Part shown: positions 21,901-30,689 of the stretch, piece by piece | Numbering within the stretch: position 1 is the stretch's first letter | How the letters are laid out: each line of letters begins with the position of its first letter | Source: Chondrus crispus | Lineage: Eukaryota > Rhodophyta > Florideophyceae > Gigartinales > Gigartinaceae | Length of the DNA: 64,000 nt | Direction of reading: 5' to 3' | NCBI RefSeq assembly: GCF_000350225.1 | Contig: NW_005178572.1 | Location: forward strand, 186,001-250,000 | Notes under the pieces: model-generated | Databases searched by the model: none | What the model saw: the letters and a program-made list of their open reading frames with translations, nothing else | What the model was told of the DNA's origin: nothing | Position numbers and translations under genes: made by a program

Positions 21901-23319
21901 GGTTTCCTTGTAAGGAAGTCCCCGCTCGATGGGACCCTACAACGCGTGGTACCGAATCGGTTACGCCCCCGGGTACTGTACCTGGCACACCATCCGAGGT
22001 TAGCCGGTCATCCGGGGGGAACGCGCATGTACTACACCCTGCGAAGGGAGTACTACTGGCCACACATGGCCAACGATGCGTTTGCGACCGTACGGAACTG
22101 CGCGTCGTGCGCTGCTACCCGCGGGACGCCTGTCAAGAACCAGAAGGATCTCAAGCTGTTCCCCGCGGCGGGCCCCATGGAGTTTGTCGCGATGGACCTC
22201 CTGGGCCCGCTGCCCAAGACCGCGCACGGGAACCAACACGTGCTGGTTATTACCGATCGGTTTTCCAAGCTTACGCGCAGCATACCGCTACGGATTACCA
22301 CCGCTTCGGTCGTCGCTAATGCGTTCCTAGACAACTGGGTCTACGTCTACGGAGCGCCGCGCTACGTGCTCACCGATAACGGTCCGCAGTTCGCTGCTAA
22401 ATTCTTCGATGCGATATGCGCCCTCCTGGGGGTGAGGCATTATCTCACGACGGCCTACCACCCCCAGACGAATGGGCAAACCGAACGGTTCAATCGCACG
22501 CTGGTGCAACGTCTCCGACATTACGTGGAGGAGCACCAGCGCGATTGGGACGACTACGTGCAACCGCTGACCTTCGCGTACAATACGCAGGTCCACCGGT
22601 CGACGGAGACCACTCCGTTCGACCTGGTGTTGACGCGGCCACCGTCTGGATTGATCCTTCCCGGAACTGTACCGCAGGGCGCGGGGACCCATCTAGAGGA
22701 CCCGCGTACCCCGGTACAGTACAAGAGGGCCACGCTGCGCAAGCTCCGCGACGCTCTCGACCCCGCACGGACGAAACTTACCGCTTCGCAAAAGCGGTAC
22801 AAGGACAATTTCGACAAGAAGGTCCGCTTTCGGCCGGTCGTCAAGGCGGGCGACTTCGTGTACGTGGACCGCCCGCCACGTCCGTTGACAAGCGTCGAGC
22901 GCCGCACGCGTGCGCGAAGTCCGACCGATACGGACGACCTCTCTGTCAAGCTTCTACCCAAGACAGAGGGTCCATTTCGCGTGCGCTCCGTTACGGACAC
23001 CACGGTCCTGATCGAACAGGACGGCGTGGAGATTCGCGTGAGCATCGACCGCGTGACGAAGATGCCACGCGGGCCGGGGGATATCGTCACCCCCGCAGCG
23101 TCGACCGAATCGGAAGTCCCCGCAGCCGCCCCGAGCGCGGAGTACGTCGTTGACCGCATCGTCGGACACCGTACCGCGCGGGGCGGGATCCAGTACAAGG
23201 TCCGCTGGTATGGATATACCGCCTCCGACGACACCTATGAGCCCGCCGATGGGCTCCCGCAACCGTTTATCGATCGGTATTGGCGCACGCGCCAACGCGG
23301 AGAACCTACGCAGGCATAA
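18808..23319 (+). CDS. pol: chromovirus Pol polyprotein
   Basis: Open frame of about 1500 codons; its true start depends on how it is expressed from gag. Domains in order: aspartic protease (VLDSGAGPNLIH, about 19.14 kb); an acidic linker with four near-copies of an ARREEP/ATDE unit (19.9-20.15 kb); reverse transcriptase (FCVDYRKLNAVT, YLDDVIVY, 20.3-20.9 kb); RNase H (TDACGHQVGCALL, 21.2-21.6 kb); integrase with an HHCC zinc site and catalytic blocks around MDLLGPLP, TDNGPQF and HPQTNGQTERFNRT (21.9-22.6 kb); C-terminal chromodomain (YVVDRIVGHR...YKVRWYGY...YEP, 23.14-23.29 kb). The chromodomain predicts targeting to histone-marked chromatin. Confidence 0.93.
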   Translation: MAKFACAGSHGHQRGRAARGRSIGRTRATADGRGARGPWVDGGSRGGRVEASTILPVPSLNKQGTPSTASVRAPSQSRTDEAAICFFKKQNYKVTATVGQRRAMMRAITPVLDSGAGPNLIHLRWVAEPWRAAIQSARSPPLIDASNRSMKALGELKLYVRIGEFVARVPFLVVTNLAVDCILGTTFLDRHVKAILPPQRKVLFHHAPSVALTGVTPSRHDRKMASRGPSQQLPQEENSADRKRAQFPTNVPSRKIRVVKGVTIPPMTQAMVRVATPVGGLCFLQNHPKTAHKNLCLMAQGVMDLFPGEPFTVLVSNFGSRAAHVPKHTVVGLALPSPTHILTLGVPVPGEADAKEGGGNKNNSSTATEEQARREQPVTDESRRQSSTATEGYARRKESATDEGRINSSPAGECARREGPVTDDGKIKSTTATGGGARREEPETDDAHSGNPANADERTDTDAEKTRSWEEDFHIGAEDSTVRSEIMDMLSEFKDMWSGHLGKIDATKHRIELKPGAKPIYQAPYRAGPIAREKEKKEIDRMLRAGVIEPTSAEWASPVVFVPKKDGTMRFCVDYRKLNAVTVRDSYPLPRMDECIDSLGDATVFTTLDCNSGYWQVEIAEEDRDKTTFASHSGLYRFLRMPFGLKNAPATFQRAVDIILSRVKWETALVYLDDVIVYWRTVTEHMAHVREVLRLLQDAGVSLKLSKCAFFDTSVTYLGHVIRPGRLEVERRNVVAIERARAPTNQTELRSFFGMCNVYRRFVKGFAKIAAPLNRKTGKNQPFEFGVLSDAEYETFEALKKRLVSPPILALPRYGQKYTLDTDACGHQVGCALLQEQPDGCRLPIGYWSRALTDAERNYTTTEKECLAVVWSILTLRPYLYGSTFNLRTDHEALRWVLNLADSSGRLARWRLRLAEYDYDVQYRPGVKHQLADGVSRLRTDGGDTAPVDDEVPCFVVQSQEGSEPLLDKVHWDPTQDRPDGFHALAVTPEERDVASISVEDFLREQADDAFCRVAAETVGEPSSKFDVDRYGFLVRKSPLDGTLQRVVPNRLRPRVLYLAHHPRLAGHPGGTRMYYTLRREYYWPHMANDAFATVRNCASCAATRGTPVKNQKDLKLFPAAGPMEFVAMDLLGPLPKTAHGNQHVLVITDRFSKLTRSIPLRITTASVVANAFLDNWVYVYGAPRYVLTDNGPQFAAKFFDAICALLGVRHYLTTAYHPQTNGQTERFNRTLVQRLRHYVEEHQRDWDDYVQPLTFAYNTQVHRSTETTPFDLVLTRPPSGLILPGTVPQGAGTHLEDPRTPVQYKRATLRKLRDALDPARTKLTASQKRYKDNFDKKVRFRPVVKAGDFVYVDRPPRPLTSVERRTRARSPTDTDDLSVKLLPKTEGPFRVRSVTDTTVLIEQDGVEIRVSIDRVTKMPRGPGDIVTPAASTESEVPAAAPSAEYVVDRIVGHRTARGGIQYKVRWYGYTASDDTYEPADGLPQPFIDRYWRTRQRGEPTQA

Positions 23320-23677
23320 CGCGACGCTTCGCGGCTTCACACCGAACCGCTCGGACGCTCGCGTTCGCACGCGCACCGCTACAGGATCAAACCGACAAGG
23401 GGGCGACGTACATCGATGGTTTCCGGCCCAAAGCCGTCCGATTTGCGGTTTCCCAGTGTCGGTGCCATCGGCTCCGTCTCGCCCGCGCGCGTGCAATACC
23501 GTTCGCGGAACCGGGCTCCGATTTTTATTTACCTTAGGAGGGGGGGAAGCGTAGCCCGAAGTACGATTTAATTGCGCAAGTTGGCGAGGAAGAAGAGCAC
23601 CGATAATCGGTTTCGTTTAATCCGGGCAATGCCCCTACTGTACTACGTAAGGGAGGAGACGCTCGGCAAGCCGGTGT

Positions 23678-24070
23678 CTAGAAGTGGCGCGAGCGCTTCG
23701 CCGAGGGCGCCGGTTCGACGTCGTCGGGCGCGGGGCGCGAGGCCCCGACTGTCGACGAAGACATCGGAGGCGCCGCCAGGCGTTGGCTCACCACCGCAAG
23801 GACGTCCTGTACGGAGCGCAACTTTGCGTGATGCTCGGCACGCTCGCGCGTCGCCGCGGCAGAGGATTCCTGTAACACCGCGACGGTCTTCTCGAGCTGC
23901 CGAACCCGGAGCATCCAATCGCGCGCCTGCAGTAGCGCCGCCTCGACCGAGGAGGGGGCGTCCGCCCCCTCAAAGGAGCAAGCGTACTGCAGTGCCGCGA
24001 GCGCGGCCTCCTCCCGGAGGCGCTCCGGGGGAACTCGACCGAGCGGTTGACTTGTGGGAGGTTTCGGCAT
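23678..24070 (-). CDS. Antisense accessory frame 2 of the chromovirus, coiled-coil protein
   Basis: 130 residues from the ATG at 24070 (MPKPPTSQPLGRVPPERL). The middle is rich in Ala, Leu, Glu and Arg with heptad-like spacing (RVRQLEKTVAVLQ, RERAEHHAKLRSVQDVL), so a coiled coil is likely. The end AKRSRHF is basic. It overlaps the 3' end of antisense frame 1 by about 100 nt in another frame and converges on pol, which ends 358 bp away. No family recognised. Function unknown. Confidence 0.5.
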   Translation of the reverse strand: MPKPPTSQPLGRVPPERLREEAALAALQYACSFEGADAPSSVEAALLQARDWMLRVRQLEKTVAVLQESSAAATRERAEHHAKLRSVQDVLAVVSQRLAAPPMSSSTVGASRPAPDDVEPAPSAKRSRHF

Positions 24071-25307
24071 CGTTGCTGGTCTCGATACGGTTTCGGCCCC
24101 GGTCACCGCGCTTATATGCTGAGTGACCGGTGGTGGGTCCGAAAATCCCGCCCCACCGGCCGCGGTCCGCGATGCTGTACCAGTTGTCGAAAGGGCGCGG
24201 GAAGGCCACCAAGCGGATGTCCGGCACGACGCCATCGTAGCGCCTGTACCGACCGAATAGGTTGAGGAGCGTGACGTGGTACCGCTCCTCGCCACCGCAC
24301 CGGACGTAGAGCAAGTCGCTGCCACCCGCGGCGGGTGTACGGCACGGCACGTGTCGCCATCGGGCTTGCCAAGCGCCCGCCCGATTCTGCTGCGCCACGC
24401 TACCCCGCCCGGACGGAGTCACGATGGCATGATTCGCAGGGACTGCCTGGAATCGCGCCGAGTCCAAGAGGCGGCGCCGCACGTATTCGTCGACCGTCAT
24501 CGGGGGCTTGCGACCGGAAGCGCGTCGCCGGGCTCGCCGCCGCCGGTGGTCCATCGAGGACCCGGGCAGCAGCGACCGGACGGACTTGACGCCACTTCTC
24601 AGCCAATTCGGCGCGCTGGGGGTCGTGAAGGCCCGCCCGAGCGATAGCGCCGACCCCCGCTCGGCTCGCGGCGAGAGCAGGACAGCCGGCGGTGCCAGCG
24701 TCTCGCGCACAGTACCGAAATCGGCTCTTGGCGACGCCGTGCCCGCGGCAGGCAGCGGCGACATGGGAGGCGGGGGTAGTACCGCGGGGTACGCCGGACC
24801 CGCCTCAACCGTCCTTGGAGCCACACCCTCGGAGGGCAGCGGCGAGGGCCAGGTCGGTCGTTCTTCTATCGGTGGCGCAGCGACCGGATCGGACGCATCA
24901 GCTCGCGAGCGCGTCGCGGGCTCGGCCAAATTGGTGGTCGACTCTGTTCCGCCGCGGCGAGCGCGCTGCGGCTGAAACGCGGGAGTCGACCCGGGTAACG
25001 CCGGAGCCCTCCCGGGGCTCGACGGCGCACCGATCGGAAGCGCGTCCACGGGGGTGCTGCTGTGGTCCATGGTCGGTCGTGGGAAGAGTTGGGATAAAGG
25101 AATGTCGTCGTCTGGGGAAGGAATGGAGGAGTGTTGGTGAAGTGTGGGGGAGTGCTGTGTTGGAGTTGGTGGTTCTGGGGGGTTCGCGTGGGAGGAGACA
25201 GAAGCCGCGCTATCCGAATCGGACGATATACCCGACTTATATACCGTCAGGTCGGTGAAGAGCCACGAGGCGTGCTCGTCCGCGCGAAGAGGCTTCCGTC
25301 CGGTCAT
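23970..25307 (-). CDS. Antisense accessory frame 1 of the chromovirus, unknown 445-residue protein
   Basis: Starts at the ATG at 25307 (MTGRKPLRADEHASWLF), 92 bp inside the 3' LTR, so the LTR's antisense strand could serve as promoter. Residues about 40-240 are Pro/Ser/Thr-rich and low in order. They are followed by a very basic stretch (MDHRRRRARRRASGRK) and a globular-looking C-terminal part (DEYVRRRLLDSARFQAV, LLYVRCGGEERYHVTLLNLF, PFDNWYSIADRGRWGG). The frame stays open into the LTR, so openness alone is weak evidence in this GC-rich DNA. The ordered C-terminal block is the better argument for coding. I do not recognise the family. Extra antisense frames between pol and the 3' LTR are known in some plant LTR elements. 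Confidence 0.55.
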   Translation of the reverse strand: MTGRKPLRADEHASWLFTDLTVYKSGISSDSDSAASVSSHANPPEPPTPTQHSPTLHQHSSIPSPDDDIPLSQLFPRPTMDHSSTPVDALPIGAPSSPGRAPALPGSTPAFQPQRARRGGTESTTNLAEPATRSRADASDPVAAPPIEERPTWPSPLPSEGVAPRTVEAGPAYPAVLPPPPMSPLPAAGTASPRADFGTVRETLAPPAVLLSPRAERGSALSLGRAFTTPSAPNWLRSGVKSVRSLLPGSSMDHRRRRARRRASGRKPPMTVDEYVRRRLLDSARFQAVPANHAIVTPSGRGSVAQQNRAGAWQARWRHVPCRTPAAGGSDLLYVRCGGEERYHVTLLNLFGRYRRYDGVVPDIRLVAFPRPFDNWYSIADRGRWGGIFGPTTGHSAYKRGDRGRNRIETSNDAETSHKSTARSSSPGAPPGGGRARGTAVRLLL

Positions 25308-25398
25308 CGCACGCACAGGTTGTGGAAGAGATCGAGGGGACCGCTGGGAAGAAAATGTGGTCGCCACGAGGATGTGGCGACAGATAAGGAAGGGGGTC

Positions 25399-26006
25399 TG
25401 TGGTACAACGACCGATCCGCGGTCGGTGTACAGTAGGAGCGGCCGCGCGCAGCGGGCACGGGGCACCGTGGCCCACGTGTAATACGTATGATTACCGAAC
25501 GGGCGCAGCAAGTGACAGGTGTACGCTTGGGTACACGTGTAGTGTAAGGAACCGTGTGGGGATAATGCGCGCGCAGTGTAATGCAAGCGCGTAGTGTGAG
25601 GATCCGTGCGGTGGTGTAATGACGGCGCTAGATTTTCAATCGCGTACAGTACCTGGTCCACAGTAGGTGACAGGTACTGTATTGGACAGGTGTCCCGGGC
25701 GTCCCTCTGAGGGGTTAAGACCTGGACACCGTCCTCGCAGTAAACACGGGGGGCAGACTTGCCCCCCTCCCTTTCGCGCCTACGTACTACCGTTTCGGTA
25801 TTCTCTCGCGCGTTGGCTTCTAACCCGTTACCGGTCGTCTCCGATCTAGCACCTCGGGACGACTGCGCGTAACCGGCCAGTGTGCCACTCCCTTTTCGCA
25901 AGTCCGACCGTTCGGTAACCGCGCGCCGCGCGTCTCGCGTCGCGAGCTCCCTCGGCTCATCCTCCGAGCCTCTCGCCCGCTAGGGTTTGAGGAGAGCTGT
26001 ACCACA
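25399..26006 (+). repeat. chromovirus 3' LTR
   Basis: 608 bp, partner of 15735-16342, preceded by a purine tract at 25386-25397. Confidence 0.95.
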
Positions 26007-26290
26007 GGCTACGCATGGCGGATTCAATCCAAGTTTTAGTTTTGGCCCGAAAGTGCGATACAATCCATTTTATCGATATCTGATCTGATGCTGCGCCGCA
26101 ACTCTCAGTGCAGTCAGTACCTACAACAGCTATCCCAGCACCCTTGCCCTACATGGAGGACTCGTCGGTCCCCCGTTGACAATTCTTCAGAAGTCCCGTA
26201 GAAGAGTCATGTTGAGTAATTTCTGAGTATTACAGTAGTAAATGGTAATGTTTTTAAACCCAGGCGCGTTTTGAGAGTGTTTAGAGTTCG

Positions 26291-26343
26291 TGCGGGATGA
26301 ACCAAGTTGGTTCATCCCGCAATTCTGGGTTGAACCCAGAATT
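26291..26343. repeat. Twin abutting palindromes (15-bp arms, then 11-bp arms)
   Basis: First palindrome 26291-26321: TGCGGGATGAACCAA, one G, then the exact complement. Second 26321-26343: AATTCTGGGTT, one G, then AACCCAGAATT. They share the base at 26321. Same architecture as the pairs at 10515 and 15489, here in non-coding DNA. Confidence 0.92.
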
Positions 26344-27359
26344 TCTGTTTTGTAGTGAAAAGGGGGTAGTCTACATTACGAAGGAAGTCTCAGCTTGCGC
26401 ACCGTTTCGAGAAGACTTGTTTGACGCCCCTTTCGCAGCCCCATTGTCCGCAGACTTGTAAAATCGATCGTTGGGTCTTGAGCTGCTCCGCTCACTGCCA
26501 AGTCCGTTTTCTTGATCCGTGTACTGCCCAAAGAATGTCTCAACGTTCGAATCTTCATGAGATTTGCCAGCGGGACACTGCCAAAAATTGAAATTGTGCA
26601 AATCTACAAATTATGTATTAATCTAAACATTATTTAAAATTCAACAAATTATTTTTTATTATTAGTATTCATGCAGAATTGAACTCGCGACCAAAATAAA
26701 AGGGTAGCAGGGGAGTTGTACCGAAGCACACCACCCCTGCTGAAACCCCTTCTCCATCGCCCCGCCTTTGCGTGCGCACGACTACCGACCTTTCTGGCGG
26801 TGCCAGAAGTAAATTTCCAACCCATTTATATCCGACGATTTCGTGCTACAGTATCCGCCCCCCTGTGCATTGGCCCCCCCTTGATTAGTGGAAATAAAGA
26901 TAGAGTATAAGGTTGGAGACATAAATGAACTTTTCTGTATCGGCCCACCTCTCACCCTTGCATTTCAATTAAATTCCTCCCCTGCGCAATTTTACACGTG
27001 GCTGCAGTCGAGGCATTGCCCGCCCCAGCATTCAATATCCGACGCTCCTCTGCCACCAGGGTGCGCTGCAACTCCTGCAGCCCAGCCTCCCCCTCTTCGT
27101 AACCTCCTGTTCCGCTTCCCACTACTTCCGGACGTCAGCTCGCGCTGCAGAAGCGTCTCCACCCGCACGGCGACAGCTGCGCCCACGACTCCGTCGTCCG
27201 CGCAGACGTGCTACACGCCCGCGGTGCGCCTGCCCCACACGCGCGTCGCTGCCGTCGCGCCGGCAAAGTTGATCGCGGAGAAGAGGCTGGCTTGTGCACA
27301 AAGTGCAAGGGGAGCTGATAGGACAGCCGATCAGCACCGCCAGATCACGCGCTCATCCC
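26344..27359. other. Intergenic DNA, no supported gene
   Basis: Includes an AT-rich stretch (26590-26700). Short frames, such as the 76-codon one at 26371-26601 on the minus strand, carry no recognised motif. Confidence 0.5.
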
Positions 27360-28054
27360 TCACGTCGTCTTCGAGACGCACGCCGAGTTGGTGGCGCGCA
27401 ACGCCGTCGACCTCTTGTCTCCGCCGACCCTGCCGCGCTCCATGAGCCCTTCGTACAGCTGCCTCTCGTCCAGCTCGCCCTCCATCCCGTCCCTGCTCTT
27501 CGCCGACACGTTCTCCCTCCGCAAGTACCTCCCGATCCAGCGCATCAGCTCCCCAGCGTCATACAGGTCGATCACCTCGTCGTACCGCCGATAAATCCCC
27601 CGCATCCTCTCCGTGTCACTCTGCCGTGTTCCTGTCGTAAAACTGGTGCAGGTTGCACCTGAGCAACTTTCTCACGAACGTCCGATAGCTCTCCCGATAA
27701 TTCACCCCGAAATGCTTCCCCTTCAACATCCGATTGAAAAGAAACATGCTTCTCCACCGCATCGCGTAGCCCACCTCGCCAGTTGCGTAACAGCGATTTC
27801 AGCATTGCCACCCCCACAATATTATCAATCTTATCCTCGAAAACCGGCATCCGTCAGTAGTGAGACTCAAAATCTTGTTCAAGCAGCTCAGTCAAAGTGC
27901 TGGTAACCGTAAAAGCAACGGCGTCAACTCTGGGACGCATGAGATTTCGGACATCGGTCTCGTCCAAGTCGAGCACGTCGTGAATAATCTGAGACTCGTA
28001 TTTCTCCATACTGCCTGAGCCACTAGCACCAGCAACAACGCAGAGCCACTCCGT
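27360..28054 (-). pseudogene. CNNM/HlyC-type CBS-domain protein fragment with decayed downstream part
   Basis: On the minus strand LCVVAGASGSGSMEKYESQI is followed by DVLDLDETDVRNLMRPRVDAV and, across one in-frame TGA where relatives have Ser, RMPVFEDKIDNIVGV. This is the core of the DUF21-CBS/HlyC-CorC family (membrane metal transport; chloroplast forms exist in plants and algae). The CBS pair after LKSLL is not recognisable. The last piece (27360-27605, starting MRGIYRRYDEVIDLYDAGEL) has no family I know and may come from another gene. It joins in frame to the Sel1 repeats upstream, see next entry. Confidence 0.6.
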
Positions 28055-28056
28055 TG

Positions 28057-29020
28057 TTCCGTCTTTTTCAATCGCCATGGTATACAGCCATGCCGCGTGC
28101 CCTATGTTACGGCCCACCCCGTCCGCCCCGTGCTGCATCAGCGTGCCAAGATGCACCATACTGTCTTCCTCAATCGCATCCTCAAGCAGCTTCGGAGCCC
28201 GCGCAGCGTTCTGCAACCCCATCTCCTCCATCCGTCAGGAGGAGAGCCAGATTCAACTTAGTGTTAACGCTGCGCACGCTCGTACAGCTCCAGAGCGCGG
28301 ACCTCGTCCATTTCCACTCCGTCCGTGCCGTGGTGTAGCAGCAGACCAAGATTGTCCAATGCATGCACATAGTCCCTCCTGTCAATCGCAAGCTCGTACA
28401 GCTCTGAGGCGCGAACCCCGTTCTTCACGACCCCCCGCGCCGTCCTGCAGTAGGAGGCCGAGATGCACCATCTCCCATTCGTACAGCGTTAACCGCGTTC
28501 GTCTCGACTCCGTCAGTGCCCTTGTGAAGGAGGAGACCGAGATTGACCATGGAAGCGACATCATTACCCTTCTCGATCGCACGCTCGAACTTGTCTATGC
28601 CGTGTTTCTCTCGAATCCCTCCACATCATATGCCAGCAGGGTGCCGAAATTGAATATAGAATGGACATGGTCTTGTTCCTCAATCGCCCTCTCCAAAGTT
28701 TGACAGCCCGCGCTCCATCCTTCCCAACGCCGTCGTTCCCATCCCTCATTAAGTTGCCAAGCTTGTATATTGCGTCGACACACAGGTCTACTTTGATCGC
28801 ACGTTCGTACAACTACACGGCGCAAGCCGCGTTCTTATCGACCCCCTCTGCGCTCTTCTACAACAGCAAGCCAAGAGCGACCATCGCGCTGACGTCATTC
28901 TTGTCAATCGCGTTTTCGTACAACTATGCAGCACGGACTGCATTCATGTCGACCCCGTCTGCCCCCTTCTCCAGTGGTGTGCCGAGGCTCACCATCGCGG
29001 AGATATGACCGTGAGTCCCA
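28057..29020 (-). pseudogene. Sel1-like repeat protein, decayed
   Basis: About eight units of 36-38 residues on the minus strand follow the Sel1 pattern LYERAI...A...LG.LL..G.DGV..NA..AV. Clear ones are YKLGNLMRDGNDGVGKDGAR (28.74 kb), MVNLGLLLHKGTDGVETNAV (28.5 kb), LDNLGLLLHHGTDGVEMDEV (28.33 kb) and MVHLGTLMQHGADGVGRNIG (28.1 kb). Several in-frame stops at the start of units (the Glu codon before LYE reads TAG), frameshifts, and two missing half-units show it is no longer functional. Intact relatives scaffold protein complexes. The array ends in the CBS fragment described above. Confidence 0.8.
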
Positions 29021-30011
29021 ATCGCACGTAGGTCCTCAGTTCGATCCCTCTCTCCATCTACTTTTTGATTCGTACTTATCTCTCTGCTTAACCGCAGTGT
29101 TGGAACACCTCCCGTCGACTTCCCCAATGAAATTCAACTCAAAAACCTCCTGAAGTTGGCTTGGCCATTTTCTTCCGATTGCTGTGAAGTTTGATAATAA
29201 GATCTTCTCTGTAGCTCGTGCCACGTTTGATCATCCTAACGTAGTATTTCATTCGTTCGCGGAACTGAACGTTTTCATCGTGCTTCTTCTTTGGTCAACG
29301 TAGTCAAGTTATGGCTGTACGACGATGAGCTGCCAGAGAAGGCTCGAATCGATCATTCTTGGGAGTACCTTGACACTTGTGTGTGCTGAGTAGCTGTGGC
29401 AATGGAAGGCGTGTCGGCATTAGGGAACATGGCATCGTCGAGCATGGTGATATATGAGCGGTGGCGGGCTCGGGTGTGGGAAAGAAAAGAGGTGTCCCAC
29501 CCCGACTACATGCCAACCGAAACCGTCAACCTGTTTTTCGATATCTGTTACAAACAATTACGACATGCTGGATTTTTTGAAATCATCCGCCTGCACCGTT
29601 GCACAATCGTGCCTGTAGCCGGCAGCACTCCCACGCACAGAGAGCGGCCTTCAACAATGCTCTGAGCTTCGGTGGCGATTTTTTTACGATTCGCGATGTG
29701 GGAAAGCTGGGCACCATGCCCATCTGCTTCGTCCAGGTCATGCTGTGCGGCTTTGACGTCGTCTAAGGTATGAGAAGACACCGTCACTGCCCCCGTCTGC
29801 TGGTCTTGCTTAGAGTGCGGGATGTGGGGCGCGGCGCAATCTACGTTGAACATGCTAGCGCAAGAAATGCTTGGTTGTTCGGGGGAGGCCCTAACGGACG
29901 GATCACCGGGAATTCATTGTTGTGTACTATTCGAACTTTTTTGGTATAGCACTAGTATTTAAGTTCTATTACAAGCCTCCAGGTTTGAGTACTACCCCTC
30001 GCTGTCGAAAC
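29021..30011. other. Intergenic DNA, no supported gene
   Basis: May include the lost N-terminal part of the Sel1 gene on the minus strand (29036-29224), but no motif supports it. Confidence 0.4.
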
Positions 30012-30689
30012 TTATCGGATCAAGCATTTAGCGTCCTCTTCTGCTTTCTGGCGCATTTCCTGAATAGATTCGAAACCGATCCTGAGTAAGCTTGCATCAA
30101 ATGACTGATGTTGGAGGAGATTGATGATTGTGTTCGCCTGTTGATCACCACCTTTGTCGCTGATCTCCAGCACCACATTTCGCAGTGCGTGAATCACCTC
30201 TTCCTTCGTCGCATCCTCAGCTCGCGACTCCTCTACACCTGACGTATCAGCTGCGGTTGCCTCTGCCTGTTGTTCATCCTGCCCTGTTGCATCCAGTGCG
30301 AAATGGGGCGAAAACGTTTTGCTAAGGCCGGCGGCTGGCATGATAACATTCGAATCTTGCGCTGCCAGTCGGGTCCTATCCTCATACCGCTCTTGCAAGG
30401 CACGACCGGTGAGTTGGAAGCTCCCACGCAAACGACGAGACTTCACGGGTGGCGGTGAATCAGAAGCGTCAGCCTCTTGCGCCTCAGCTTCATCTGCTGC
30501 TGCCTGCTTGCATTTTTTCTTGTGGGCTCCTAGGTAGGCCTGCCTTGGGAAACAATCTCTGCAATACGGGCAACAAACAGAAACGTGATGCATGGCGCAG
30601 GCACAAGCTTCGTGAAGAAGCTGGCCCTGCTGTTGATGCTCTTCCACATGGGCTTGCCGGTGAGTGGCACAAAAACTGAGCAAGAGCAT
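30012..30689 (-). CDS. Unknown protein with a C2H2-like zinc finger
   Basis: 225 residues from the ATG at 30689 with no interruption. Near residue 37-60, VCCPYCRDCFPRQAYLGAHK followed by KKC has CX2C...HX4C spacing like a C2H2/C2HC finger. Upstream lie further His and Cys (CATHRQAHVEEH). The middle is Ala/Glu/Asp-rich and probably disordered. The C-terminal 60 residues (EVIHALRNVVLEISDKGGDQ...FESIQEMRQKAEEDAK) look helical. I do not recognise the family. DNA or RNA binding is a guess from the finger. Codon use and length favour a real gene, but it could be a transposon accessory protein. Confidence 0.55.
   Translation of the reverse strand: MLLLSFCATHRQAHVEEHQQQGQLLHEACACAMHHVSVCCPYCRDCFPRQAYLGAHKKKCKQAAADEAEAQEADASDSPPPVKSRRLRGSFQLTGRALQERYEDRTRLAAQDSNVIMPAAGLSKTFSPHFALDATGQDEQQAEATAADTSGVEESRAEDATKEEVIHALRNVVLEISDKGGDQQANTIINLLQHQSFDASLLRIGFESIQEMRQKAEEDAKCLIR

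Larger units (their letters stand above)
15735..26006 (+). mobile_element. Ty3/gypsy chromovirus LTR retrotransposon, looks whole, with antisense accessory frames
   Basis: Two 608-bp LTRs (TGTGGTACAAC...GTACCACA) bound 9.1 kb of interior. A TGG-starting candidate primer-binding site lies 3 nt after the 5' LTR, and a purine-rich tract (AAGGAAGGGGG) lies just before the 3' LTR. Gag and Pol frames are open and overlapping; Pol carries protease, reverse transcriptase, RNase H, integrase and a C-terminal chromodomain, in chromovirus order. Between pol and the 3' LTR there are about 2 kb with two antisense frames. The LTRs differ at about 7 of 608 positions, so insertion is recent. The flanks (CGAAC left, GGCTA right) show no 5-bp duplication, so a rearrangement after insertion, inter-element recombination or an assembly join is possible. 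Confidence 0.95.

Noticed and set aside
22416-23234. Long frames on both strands within the integrase-chromodomain region
   Set aside because: Shadows of pol in high-GC DNA.
26007-26160. Possible continuation of pogo copy 2 beyond the 3' LTR
   Set aside because: Minus-strand reading did not match the upstream part of pogo copy 1 in any frame.
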